Positions 17,482 through 30,500 of a DNA stretch of 64,000 bases are shown here, one piece after another; the first letter of the stretch is position 1, and each line of letters opens with the position of its first letter. Made by a program: the position numbers and the translations under genes. The DNA lies in NCBI RefSeq assembly GCF_000150275.1, contig NW_002060945.1:3495172-3559171 (forward strand), read 5' to 3'. Source of the DNA: Trichoplax adhaerens (taxonomy: Eukaryota > Placozoa > Uniplacotomia > Trichoplacea > Trichoplacidae). The notes beneath the pieces were generated by a model that made no database searches, was not told the DNA's origin, and saw nothing but the letters and a program-made list of their open reading frames with translations.

Positions 17482-17555
17482 AAACTGTGAATAGATGTGG
17501 CACCTGCAACTAGTAAGACATTACAAGTTGCTGGTTCCGCATCTATTCACAGTTT
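17482..17555. repeat. Near-perfect inverted repeat: 35-bp stem, 4-nt loop
   Basis: The left arm 17482-17516 starts AAACTGTGAATAGATG and the right arm 17521-17555 ends CATCTATTCACAGTTT. Arms pair over 35 positions with about four mismatches around a GACA loop. The outer 16 pairs are perfect. It lies ~0.7 kb upstream of LSM5. It could be a fold-back element, a replication-slippage product or a hairpin RNA; nothing nearby decides. Confidence 0.75.
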
Positions 17556-18259
17556 ACTGTATGCAACCATTTAGTAGTTCATGGTAGTACTAATGTACCG
17601 CATTCACTACATACTGTACATAGTTGTAGAAAAGCATGGACGATAAAGAATAATACTCCATGGCAAAACCAGTAACTACTCCACTACAATCGTGGAAAGA
17701 CCAGTAGAATGATCGGTGCCGCCACTAGGGTTTCTCGTCCGCACACTTTTGGCGGTGTCCCACTGTCCCATTGTCCGTATGTTAGAGCAGTCCATCAGGA
17801 CGAAGATCATCATAGTACTTACTATGCGGTAAACACTATGTTTTAAGTAGATACACTGGACATATTGAGTGATGACGAGCACTCTGTCTGTTTCTCTTTC
17901 TTTGCTAGAAGTTCCTCTTTTACGGATCTAAAAATGTCAAATTTGAAGGACCCTGGTATCAGGGACTACTAAATAGAAAGAGATGCGACAGGAAATGACC
18001 ACAGTACAAAATAATGTGCTAGCTTATCGTTTTTTCGGTCATTCTACTCTACGCTACCGATGAAACCGTCCACCATACCTGCACCAAACCAACTTTGCAG
18101 GCTAATAACAGCTTATAGTACTGTACAGCTTTGAGGTATCATACACATACTCCATCATTGTATGAAGTCTGCTCACGCAGTCTCCTTAGCAACTTAGTTC
18201 AAGCTAAAGCAAATATCGGACAAGAGACCCACAACTGCAAACAGCCTGCAACGATCAAA

Positions 18260-19981
18260 ATGGCGGGATCGCAATTACTACCTTTAGGTTTGAAGTGTAT
18301 AGTAATAAAGCTTTCCAACGATCATCATAGTTATACTCAGTTATTTCTAAGTAGTCAATGATTGATTGTAAAATGTCTTCAAAAATGAAACTTAGGGATA
18401 GAATTGTACAGTACTTGTAGCCATTGCGTCGTGGCGACAACAATTTATTTGCCATGTGACTAGAGAGGAATCCATTTCAAAATATGGTAATGCTTGACGA
18501 TAATTCTTCCTTTTGCTCATTTCTATTATAGAACTTATCGATAAATGTATTGGCTCAAGAATTCATATCATCATGAAAAGTGATAAGGAAGTCGTGGGTA
18601 CCTTATTAGGCTTTGATGACTTTGTCAGTATCCTTCATGCAGTTTGCACCTGGCTGTCTGTCAGCGATTTCTTTTTGTGCAAATTAGCATTAGCCAACAT
18701 AGACAGGGCTAACAGCGTAAAGATATACAGTATTGTACAATCGACGCGTATGCATGCAGTGAATTATAGGATATTCTTCAAGTGAAAAGAGATTACATTC
18801 ATTTATAACTTTGCTAAATAAGTCTATTTTGAGGGGAAAATTGACTACTTACGCGTAATTATCCATGAGTACAAGTTGAACTTAGAGTTTTACGTATGAC
18901 TTGAAATGATCCTCAACTCCATCGATCAGATATGGTATTAGAAGACGTCACGGAATAGTAAGTAACTGCAATGATTTAGAATTAATTTTCAACCAGTTCT
19001 CAAATGGAAATAACATCAGTAATCATAATTTTAGCATCTCGTAATTATTACTATAGGTTAATAATTATTTATTGTACCAATGATACGTACGAATGATAGT
19101 CTATTCAACTTGAATATGTAATGATCAATCAACTACACTATGGTTAGTAACCTCGATTGCAATCAGCAATTAGTATTCAAGCTCTAATGTTACATGTCAT
19201 ATAAGGAAAGACAGTTTTTTGCCTGTATCTCAGGTGGAAAATCTTTCCTTCATGATTATACTACACTGTAACGCCATTCACTGACGTGATTGAAATCAAG
19301 GATTAGTACTGTATACTAATTTCTATTAGAGGAAATATCAACTACAAATTACTTGGAAACTCATTCGTACACTATCTGACCGATTTCATTGTAGCATTTA
19401 TCAGCTATAGCGATACTTTACAGAATTATGCTGTCTTCGGGCGATAAATTACTGAGTATCAGTAGAACTTAGAAGCCAAGACATTGAAACTCTCTTGCAG
19501 TTTAAACTTGCGACTAGACCAATTTTTGTTGTCTCTAATTTACACGCAATGGATGTTTTCAGCGAGACGACCGCAGATGGACGAAGGGTTACAAAACTCG
19601 ATCAGATCCTGCTAAATGGAAATAATATTACTATGGTAAGTCAATTCAACTAGAATACGTTCACCTATTATTCTTACAACTCGTAAGAATAGTTTATCTT
19701 GTAAGTTACAACATTGTGAAAATTTACTACATTGTTAGCATGTAAGATGAACTGTCTATGAAACATTTTAATCATACCTAAAAGACTACAATAATTACAC
19801 TAACAGTTGCATGCTGTACTATATTCCCGTGCTATTTATGCAGTACTACTGATTGCAAGTTGTGCCTGCGTTTTAATGAAGTAAATCACCACTTCACCTA
19901 AAATAATCAGTCTCACCTTCTATATTTATGCGTTTTATTGCAATATTTTAGATGGTGCCTGGTGGAGAGTATCCTTTCTAA
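18260..19981 (+). CDS. LSM5: U6 snRNA-associated Sm-like protein LSm5
   Basis: Subunit of the LSm1-7 (cytoplasmic mRNA decay) and LSm2-8 (nuclear U6 snRNP) rings. Five exons, 18260-18287, 18532-18627, 18930-18957, 19563-19635 and 19952-19981, join in phase to 84 residues (human ~91). Starts [20 protein letters not shown]; Sm1 motif contains [20 protein letters not shown] then [11 protein letters not shown]; Sm2 contains [18 protein letters not shown]; ends MVPGGEYPF. The shorter N-terminus is the main difference from the vertebrate protein. Two exons are only 28 nt. The exon-2 donor is A|GTATCC, chosen because it alone restores the V-N-M-V junction of the family; the nearby GTCAGT would not. 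Open-frame callers extend exon 2 wrongly into the intron. Confidence 0.95.
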
Positions 19982-22287
19982 TGCGTTATGTATTAAAGTT
20001 TTAACTCTTATCGTACGTTAACTAGACGCGTATGTAACGGCTTATGTTGTTATTCTAATATTCTATTTACTTGCAAGTATAAGCAAAGATGAAATTTTCT
20101 ATTAGTCCTTAACATTCTTTACAGGGGACCACAGGATTGATGATTTTGGATAAGAAACTTATCTAGCATCGATTTACTACGTTAGCCACTATTTAAATTA
20201 TAGGACTTTAATGATATAATTTGTATAAAATTTACATTATTGGTATTACCTTTTCTTACTGGTACGCGCGAACCTATCATATTGAATTATTGAAATACAA
20301 CTATGACAGATTATGCTATCTTCTACCGTAGCCTAATTATAGGAACCTGTTTATAATAATTTTTTTTCACCAAATCTCATCTGTTGTAGCACTATATTGT
20401 AACATTTCCTGATCGATGAAACACTGTCTGTTTCATATATTATTATTGGAGGGTATTTTAAATGGAAGCGATGCAATGATTTGGCATTCGTTTGTATTAA
20501 GAGTTTGGGTACTTCTTTTAATAAATTGATGCATCTGTACGATTGAAATTCCCTTGTTATGTCTAGATGACAAACTTTTCGTCCAAAACGAGTAATTGTA
20601 ACTCCAAAGGAGACCCTATACTCTCTACACGGTCATCTCCTGTTAAGTAACTATGCAAACACAGAATACTTCTTTCGATGCTTATTATGTATTGTAAATA
20701 TAATGCGTTCACTTTAATGCTAGTATTGTATACTATTTAAATACCTAAGATTTTAAAGTAAATTTTCCAAGTTCTCAAGTTACTAAATCATGTCACAATA
20801 GACTAGGATACACCTGCAATCTATTAATGAACAAGCTATTACTGTAGTGTCATGCAATAACATAAAGCTGGAATAGATATTTATCTATGGAGACTAACAA
20901 CGACGAATCGGATACCGATATCATTCATCGAAATACGCGTATACTTAACTGCGCATACGGTACAACTATTAACAGATATCATCACTGCACTAGAGTAAAA
21001 TCATGCAATAGATTGTAATTTTAATCTTAAATAGTACCAATACAAATCATTTTAAGCAGAAATAGATGGCAATCATAAGAAGATTAATCTCACCTACTCT
21101 CGTAGTAGGTCTCTTTATTCAAATATTGAATGTCAAACATGGGAAGTACAATTTCAAATCTGTATTCTTTATACTACTTTAAAATTACAGCACACAGTTT
21201 TAAATGCAATCTTAGCTTAATATATACTTTAGGGCAGCCATATAATAAATGTGTGTGCTCTCTCTAATCCTCTCTTCATTAAATTATTAGCTATGAATAG
21301 TCTGACAATAACGAGAGCTATAGTTCGTCATTTGCATATATAATTACATTCTTATAGTATCTCTATTACGACAAAAAAATTTCAGCTTACAATAGTTGCC
21401 ATTTGCCTTAAAAATCTTAAATTTTTGAACTTTAAAAACAGTCGACGTTAACCAATATCAATTAACCTTCAAAAGTATGAAATCTTAGCTTGCTTTACAT
21501 TATTTTAAATCTTGAGTTAAGTATCTTTTACACATAAATAAGTCAAAAGATCACTTCTATTGTCAAAACAGTTAATTTTAAACATAGAATATAATCATAA
21601 ATCAACAAGTTGGTACTATAGCTATCATGTAAGCAATAAATTAGTATCGTAAAAATGGTAATATGACTGAATCCATACGTCACGATATCAATGGATAATA
21701 AATTATCAATATTTCGGAAAATAAATAATATCTAGTAATGCGAAAGAGCAGTAGATAGATCATAAATAAGAATCTTTGTGGAATTTTTTACATCGACACG
21801 GAATACTGTAGAGCTAATGTTGATGTAAATAGGATGAGGTAGTTGCAATAAAATAAGGAAATGAAACTGTCATATACATTTATTTATCTATCATTATTTG
21901 CTGTAATTTTCGCAAGTTAAAGCGTTTATGCCATTGCAGCTGTTATAAATACTATAATTAGATAGTTAGCTCTCCTTCAATTTTTTAATATATGATAAGA
22001 CAAAGGACCAATATTCTTAAGAAATAGTTTAAATTATTAACACGATACCTTCAACTTTTAACACCACAAGCAACATACGACTATTTCGTATAAGCATGGT
22101 GTAATAGAATGTATAGAAATGCTGTAATTAGAGGACTTTTCTTAAATTAATTCACTTGATCATCTCTTCGCTCTATGAAATTCTTTAAATTTGATGAGAT
22201 ATGTATTTCTTTTATAATATTTGGTGATAAATTAATCTATAAATTAAAATATCGTTGCATATGTTAGTCATAAAAAATTTCTTTAGA
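19982..22287. other. Convergent intergenic region, LSM5 / TRIO
   Basis: AT-rich with no coding-like frame. Should carry the 3' UTRs of both genes (for example TATTAAAG shortly after the LSM5 stop). GTAC palindromes are scarce here, in contrast with the divergent regions. Confidence 0.6.
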
Positions 22288-24595
22288 TTAAATTATTTTA
22301 ATTAAATAAATAGCACAGTTGCTACAGCAGTTCGTATCCAATATATAAATACAGAGTAATTGACTTACAGTTAGCCATCCACTTGTAAGGCACCAAGATG
22401 CACTTTTACGTTTACTTTGATAAGGTGAAAGCAATAAAAAATTAGAACATCATTACAATAAGGGGCATAAAGTCTTAATACATAAGCAGTAATCTTTATT
22501 AGTAACTATTTAATGAAGGTGTTAATAAGAAATTAATACTGAAACAACCAATGAGAACATATTTACCAAGGATCGATGGCTAAGCAATGCTTAATAAAAT
22601 TTCGACAATCATCTGACATATCTTTGAGGAAAGTCGAGTCATAAGATCCACTGACAATCATTTTGCATGTATCCTTCTTCTTCTTCTTGTAGAATGGCGA
22701 TAAGCCAGTTAAGCTATATAATAAAAATCATTAATAAATGACATTAACGTAGCCTCTAGATAATATTAATCAATAGAAAACAATCTTGCATTTATTATTA
22801 TTTAAACTGAATCTACTGTATCGTGAAATTCGTTTATACTACAAGAGGAAGGCCCACTAAAATATTCTGGATGTATAAGCTTACCCCAAGTAGGTAATCG
22901 CTCCTAGACTCCTATATATATATACATATATGAACAAGAATGATAGAGTTTCTTGAATGACTAATTTCATAATAATTATATATATATATATATATAAAGT
23001 TTATATTTTGAAAGAATTTTCTCTACTCACCACATATCACTCATAGAAGAAATTCCTGATTGAGAAATAACTTCAGGTGCTACATAAAATCGAGATTTAT
23101 TGACAACTTTAGGTTCAATTCAAGAAAGGCATTAATGCTAAGCAGCTAAACTGATCAAATTCGCTAGTTAGACTCTGAAGAGATATAGGTTTGTTTTCGA
23201 TATTATGCAAATCATCATTTTTATCTACATTTTACCTGCAAATTCCACATCACCATCGAAATCGATCATATGGCAATCGTCAAGACAAATAGCATGACTA
23301 AAGCCAACCAATTTGATAAACTTATGTTCACAGCCTTCCAGTATAATATTTTCAGGCTATAAGAAATATAATAGCGAAATTAATTATTTTAGGATAGGGT
23401 TCTCATTCCACTGCTTATTTCAACATCTGACATATTAAGTAAGAGTTTACAAGAAAAAAGTAGCTAACAGTACAGGAATGGAAACAGATTTTGATTTGTC
23501 ACGACGACAACGTAGTTTAAACTATAAATAGGACTAGGAAATAATAAGCATAGTTTCTACCTTTAAGTTAACTTTAACGACACTCATTTGATGCAGAAAT
23601 CGGAGACCGTCACCAATTTGTTTCATGTAATTCTGAATTTGTAATTCATTTATGCAGTCGTTATCGCAAAGATAATCAAACAGTCTGCCACCTGGTAAAC
23701 TACAATATCAATTCAACGGAAGTTAGATGTATGGAGAAACATATTTACCAGTAGAACGTTTATTTTCTATAACTGGACATAACGATGATGCTAAAATCAA
23801 TGAAAAATAACCAAGGTACTTACTATTCCATCACAATCATATAAATGTCTTCACAGTCGTATACTTCATGGAAGGAGCAAATCTTCGCATGTTGCAATGG
23901 TTGCCATATGTCAAGCTCGCGCTGCACTCCAGCTTTAGAAATAATATCTTTTTGATATATTTTAACAGCAAATTCTTTTAACGTCTCACGATGAGTACAA
24001 TGTTTGACATCTGCAAATTTCCCTCTAAGATAATAAGTTGTAATAACATGAGTATATAGATTAATTAACATTATTTGATCTAGTAAGACATTATTAGCCA
24101 AAATGTTTAATCTTTTCTTAAAATTTAAATTCTTACTTTCCAATTTCATCATATAAATTATAACTATTATAAAAGTATTCCTTCCAAGACCAATTTATAA
24201 TATTGTCATAATTGTCATCTAATTGAAATTACGATAAAACGTAAAGTTATTGAATATATTCATACGCTCTTATATTAAATTAATTTATTGCTGTATATTT
24301 AATTAACCTCTCAACTTTAACAGAGCCGTAGTTGAAACTTCACCAGAAAAGTTTTTAGCATGGCAAGTATATTGGCCAATATCACCTTGAGAAACTGACT
24401 GAATTCTTAACTGATGTTCATTGTTATATGAATCAATCTGAATATTGTAGTTGGATTGTAATAGTTGATTGCCGTTTAAAAACCAGGTTATCGCAGGCCT
24501 ATCCATAGCTTGTATGACACATGTAAACATTGCTGACGTAGACGATAAGACTTCTTGATCAACTAGCGGTGTGTGCACATCAGGCATATCATAAC
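22288..24595 (-). CDS. TRIO: TRIO exons 35-43: Ig domain and C-terminal kinase domain lacking catalytic Asp residues
   Basis: Exon 24308-24595 is one I-set Ig domain (Cys in MFTCVIQ, core Trp in ITWFLNG, DIGQYTCHA). Kinase exons 24137-24218, 23824-24024, 23561-23699, 23236-23356, 23031-23079, 22885-22911, 22567-22713 and 22288-22414 join in phase. Readable features: glycine loop DEIGKGKFADVK, ATP lysine in EFAVKIYQ, MEYLPGGRLFDYL, then VVKVNLKPENIIL where Trio/Kalirin/DAPK-type kinases have H-x-D-LKPEN, then KLVGFSHAI where DFG is expected, then APEVIS, WSLGAITYL and KRKSASW. The catalytic-loop Asp is Asn and the metal-binding DFG Asp is Gly. The fold is complete but phosphotransfer is probably lost. 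All introns have GT/AG ends, so this is a maintained domain, not a decayed one. Confidence 0.9.
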
Positions 24596-27500
24596 CTAGG
24601 CAAAATTTTGTTATTTAATGGAAAATACTACAGTATAAACATTTTATTCAACTGCTAGCAAACGTGAAGACTTTATCGATATTATCAAGGATCAACACTT
24701 ACCATGGATGCTGTTTTTGCGCTTGCCTTTGTTAAGCTATTGTAAAAAACAAGATATTTATTTATATAACTTTTTAACTCAGCATTTTTATACGTTTGCA
24801 ACTATCATTTAAGCAAATTTAAAGTATACTCTTTGTAGGTGTCATCACATGCTATATCACAAGGTATACTTTTTATAATTGATAAAAATTTAAAGTAGCA
24901 ATGTAGTACCATTAATGCATCGATATGAGGAAAGCTACTAGTAGGATCCGACTTCTTTTGTGATAAATCATCTGCAGGATGATCTATTTTGAGGGATGGC
25001 AACGCGGTAGACAGGGGAAGGACTATAAAGACGTAAAAAGTGCATAAAGTGATGTTAATAATGTATAGTGCTGATGAATATATGAGCAGTATATATCGAT
25101 GATTATGGTAATAATTATTTTATATAAAATTACTTCATATTATTTGTCTCAAAGATCAGTATTTATGTTACCAATGAAAACAGATAAAAATATATGCAAT
25201 ATTTATATCGTTACCTGGATCACTACCTGATCTCTGAGTAGCCTGTGATAGTCTGAAAAATTTCTGAATTAGTCCAGGACTTCTAAACTTATCTTTACTT
25301 AGTTTGCGGGCATTGTCTAGGTCATTCATACGTTGCAAACTATATGCGTGATGAGATCTACGAATTCCTAACTCCAACTAAAGAAAACAGATACGACACA
25401 ATATTTATAAAATGATTTTTATCACGAAATAATCAGATTATTACAGGTTAATAATTGATACGGATAACCTAAACAAATTGCCTTCGAGTAGAGTATGGCG
25501 ATAAATTTACAAGCAACAAAGGCGTTACAAAAAGTAATCGCTATTCGACTGAGGAATTATAACAATAATAACAGTTTAAAATATGGTGTACATGTTACAA
25601 GATAGTTTATACTTATAAAATGATTGTTATCTAGATCTAAAATTCCCTTATCGACAATGCCATACAATATTGTAGAAAAAATTAAGGCAATGTATAATAT
25701 CAATTATCGGTATTATAAATAAGAAGTATAACAAGCATCGCAATTGACTTTTAGCATTTTCCTTCAATTCTTACCGGATCGTCTATAAAACATTCCATCG
25801 AAGATGGCAAGGACGAACTGGATAAGCTGAAATAGATAGAAGTAATATTTTTTTAAATCTAACTCTAAATGTATTAAAGGAATCTAGCTGGAATAAATAA
25901 TATTTCCATTTCCTCGTATTACCTTTTCTGTTTACTTTGGTAATCAATTGGGGACGATAAAGCTGAAATTGAAATGAAAATTAAGTTAATACTAATACTT
26001 TTAAAAGTATTTAAACATAATGAAATTCTATTCATTAGAATATCATAATCAAAGGAGAATTTATTTTTAATAAGTTAGAAAGGCGAGGGGTTAAAATTAT
26101 AGTCTGATTGAGCTATTTACACACCATCAGCAAAGCTACGCTGGTTGTCCATGATAAAACGTATACGATCAAGCCAAGTATTCTTAACATTAACTGATCT
26201 CGCTTGAAAATGATAGCAATCATCTCTGTTATTATTAAGTCCAGTTTCCCACATGGACCACCTTGTTAAATCTTCAGTATTTTGTTCCTCTAATCGGACG
26301 TGATTCATCTAGATATTAAAATATATTTTTAGACTACTAAAAAGAAAGTGGGGCAAAATGCACTTGCTATAACCATTTAATCCAGTATATACGAAAGAAA
26401 ACAGTAAGACAGAAATTATAATAAATTCAGCGTATATTAATAGATTAAAATATACCGCAAATTCCGCTTAGTTTTACTATTTATAAACTTACCTTAATGT
26501 GATTTTTATAAATATATTTCAAGGTTTCCGATTTACGTCGCTTATTAGTAATAGTATCAGCTAATATCATAGCTTGCTCAAATAAGAATACATAGCGTTC
26601 CTTTCCTTTCTTGATGGCTTTTCCCTCGTAAACAGTCAGATAATCATGTAGTAGTAACTTTCCTAATCTAAGAATATTGCCATCGTAACCTTCCAATTTT
26701 CCAACTTCGCTCATATATTCTACTTGAACTATGATCGATTCAACCAGATGCAATGCAGCCTGAAATATAGTACAATATTAGATTATGAGAATATTATCTA
26801 ACTATGGAGTGTTTAACCTTTAAATGATATCAAACATTTCACGTCATGCGAGCAAATATGAAAGTTACTCCAATATTCTTAATTAGCGAAAGTAAGTTAG
26901 GAGGTACATTATATTAGGTATGGAGAAAACTCCAAAGCGATAACGTAAAAATTACTCTCTATCAAAAAAGTGTTTTGTTAGTAAAGGCAATCAAACATTA
27001 GCACAGATACGATAAATTTTAGATTATTAATTGAGCAATCAAATAGTTTACATTACCTTAACATCGATAGCATTCAAGGATGCACCGACATAAGTCAATA
27101 GTCTGTTTAGCCATGATTGATATAAACGCAGTTGCTCGACGGGTCGAATAACATAATCTTGTAGAGAGCTTGGCAAATTTAACATTTTTTCACATTTCTC
27201 AAAGAAATCGTTATATTCATTGACCAATATTTGCGATTTTGGTATATTGAAACAGTATTCGACATAATTTAAACGCTGAGAATCAAATTTCAGAAAGACA
27301 GAACCTAGTTTCTCCGGTCTTTCCAAACAAGATTTCAAGCTTTTACAGAAGACACTAGATTAAGTTCCGAGAAAAAATGATCATTTCATTATATTAGCAA
27401 GAAATTATGCAACGTAATTAAAATAAGATATTTAAGAATGCATAAGAACGAGTTAATTACTGAAATAAAAAATTCGAATTAATCTGGTAGTGAATTAAAT

Positions 27501-30500
27501 AGCATAGGTAGTGTAATCAGTAGTGATAGAGAAATTGCTAACGTTGAGAAAAGTATAGACTAATCCCATCTATTAAATTTGTGATATGAGACTGTTTCCT
27601 AACATTCATAAATGCTTTATTTTTAACTATTGCTATAATAATCTCACTCTTATTGATTTATGATACTTAATCTTTATGTAAAGTTCCGTATTAGTTTATT
27701 GTTGTGCATAATTATTTGTATTGGCTATAATTTGATATAATTACAAAAAGCTCTATGAAAAACTAAAATAACTGATTCGATACGATTTCACATGATACTT
27801 AAGTAATCCTGTGTATTTCAAAAACTCAATCAATCATATTTTTTGTATCCGGTCTCTAATATAGTAGCTCATATTCTATTCTACTCATATTGTAAAAGCT
27901 AATAGATGACAAATTAATTTACTTTTTCGAATCGATTAATATAGCAATAATGATATTCTTTATTTCATGGTAATGAATTCCTTTTAAAATTATTTTAAAA
28001 TATTGTTTACGATCTAACTAATGAAATACTACGTCTATTTATATTTCATTACTTTTACTTTTTGCTTAAATTGGATCAGTACCAAAATTAATTTGTTTTT
28101 TGGTTTCGCTTTAAGAAACACTTTAATCAAAGCTAAATTATACGAATTTATTAAACAATTATTGAACAATCAAAAACATAAACTAATATATTCTTTATTA
28201 CTTACTTCTTATGCCAGTTTCGAATTTTCTCAATGTTTCTAAATATTGATTGTTTATTCTGTTTTAATGTTTCAGGGACTTGCCAATCATAATTATTACC
28301 ATCTTCGATTAATGTCATATAGCCATTAATCATATATTCAAGATCACGAACATACAACTCTTCGCATTTGATTAATTCTTGAATGATTTGTCTTTATAGA
28401 GTAAATAATTATCGTTAGTACTACCATACAAACCACAAGTTAACACTTTATTTAAAACAACAAAAATGGTATCCATCTAGGTTGGACATAAACTAACTCT
28501 CATAAAAGCATAATTCCAGAGAAAGCTAGTTGAATATGGTAAACAGTAGTTGTATTTCTACGACAGAATTTTCTTATGGATAAATAAAATATGGCACAAT
28601 TTGAATCAAGAACGAACAATGGCTATAATTTATTTCAATTGACTGAAATTTAACTGATCATGATAAACTACAACATCAATACTATAAATAACGCACTTTA
28701 AGTTAGCACCTAGAGCACCTAGTTTTGATAATTCTTTCAAGAATGTGCAAATCATTAAGTAAAATTATAGGCGAAAGAAAATGATTGTAATGAAAATATA
28801 AAAATAAGACATATACACGTAAGTCATTTCATCTGCTTATAAATGTATCTACTATAACAACTATTCTATAGCTAGGATCAAAATTTGTTCTCCAATCCTA
28901 ATCAAACAAAGTTTAGTTCCAAATAACTTTAAATAGCTATGACAACGGGGAACCATTAAATGGTACGGTATTATATAAGCAAATACTATAATCTACTACT
29001 AGATTGTTATATAAAGAGAAACTTGGGAAGACATAGAATTGCTGCATTCGTGTCTAATGGTTTAAATGAGTACTGGTATGACGGTTTATAGGACAAAATA
29101 TAATACTGCTTATATTACTTAGGCAGATGATGGGTCATGTGATTTAAATCGAAAAATTTTCTTGTATTTGGTCAGATTTTTCGCGTCTATACGTAATAAT
29201 TTAAACGAACACGATATTTTATACACAAGGTATAAGTACGGCTTATATGACTTAGGCAGGCTATGTGGCAAGTGATTAGAAATAAAGTCGTTTCAACCGA
29301 TTCGAAAATAAAAATCTATGATTAGAATACTATCCCTAACTTACATTTCTTCCTGTAGGAGTCTTTTACCTTTTTGACCATCAACATTCGAGTACCCTAT
29401 TTCAAATATGAAGAATTTATCTATGGTTGTCATTGGTCAAATATTCATGATATTATATATCTACATGTAATAGATGGTACGTTACTATTCATTTCTCCTC
29501 ATTATACAATATTTAAAAAGAATGAAATAAGAAAATACGTTTCTCTTCTTCACCTTCTGCTTTAATTGTAACCGGTGATATCGGCAGAATGTTTTTATCT
29601 AAGCTACGATTTCGTACAGCTTGAACATCGGATTTCATTTGCTTAGTATAATTGTTCTTATCAAAATATTAGGTAGTAGCCAAATTAGAACAGATTCATT
29701 AAATTAACAACCTGATGCTGTCTTTATAGACGTATAAAAGTGACTACGATTGAATGATTGCTTTTTGAACGTTAAAAGAGATACAAGATTAAACTATTTA
29801 TGTAAGTAATTATCTACAAAATACTGTAGTTATCTAACCTCTATAGCATGGGAGTCCATTGAGCTTTCGTAATAGTTAGAGGATGATGTTAAAAGCGAAG
29901 TCTGAATATCGTTCTGTGGTGGCGTTGAAAACTTTTTAGACTCAGTAAGCACTTTTTCCATATCCTCTGCCCAAAATTCCGATTCTAAGGTATCAAACTA
30001 ATTGAAAGATATAGAAGCGAACAAAAGGAGAATATAACTTAATATACTATGATAATAAATTTATAGCCTTTAGAATAGCATTCACTATCTGTAGATTCTG
30101 TAATATCATACGGTAAATATAAATCCTTTGCCATCGATTTATGCAACTGATGCACGGGTATAGTGTAAAAAACAAACAGATTATAAAATCTCCATGATTT
30201 TTGTGTTTCTATATTTTGTAGCATTGCAGTAAATAAAGTTTTAACATATATCATGAGTCTACTCATAAGTTATTTAGTAGAAGAATCACGAATCGATTAG
30301 ATAAAATATAAAATTTAGTTATTGAGATTTCGAATTTTCGTCGAACTTTCTTCCTCTCTACATTAATTAACTATTTAAAAATGAAGACAATGGCTACTTA
30401 CATCTTTTTGACTACGCGAAGATGGTAATTTAACGAATCCTGCCACTTCAGGAGCCTATCCAAGATCGGGTATAAGTTGTTAGTTTTCCAAAAATACAAG

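Larger units (their letters stand above)
15150..18259. promoter_or_regulatory. Divergent intergenic region, MAP3K / LSM5 (bidirectional 5' region)
   Basis: The two genes are transcribed away from each other, so both promoters must lie here. The region is unusually rich in palindromic GTAC words. Several short open frames occur. The longest, 15501-15773 on the plus strand (90 codons), contains a fairly natural-looking segment (TLEKLLTELQSKTYRTF) but no recognised domain and no splice context that convinces me. No RNA gene recognised apart from the hairpin listed separately. Confidence 0.55.

Noticed and set aside
16169-17490. Frames made of repeated Tyr-Cys-Thr-Val residues in 15.7-17.5 kb and 51.8-52 kb
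   Set aside because: They are translations of GTACAGTAC-type repeats, not proteins.
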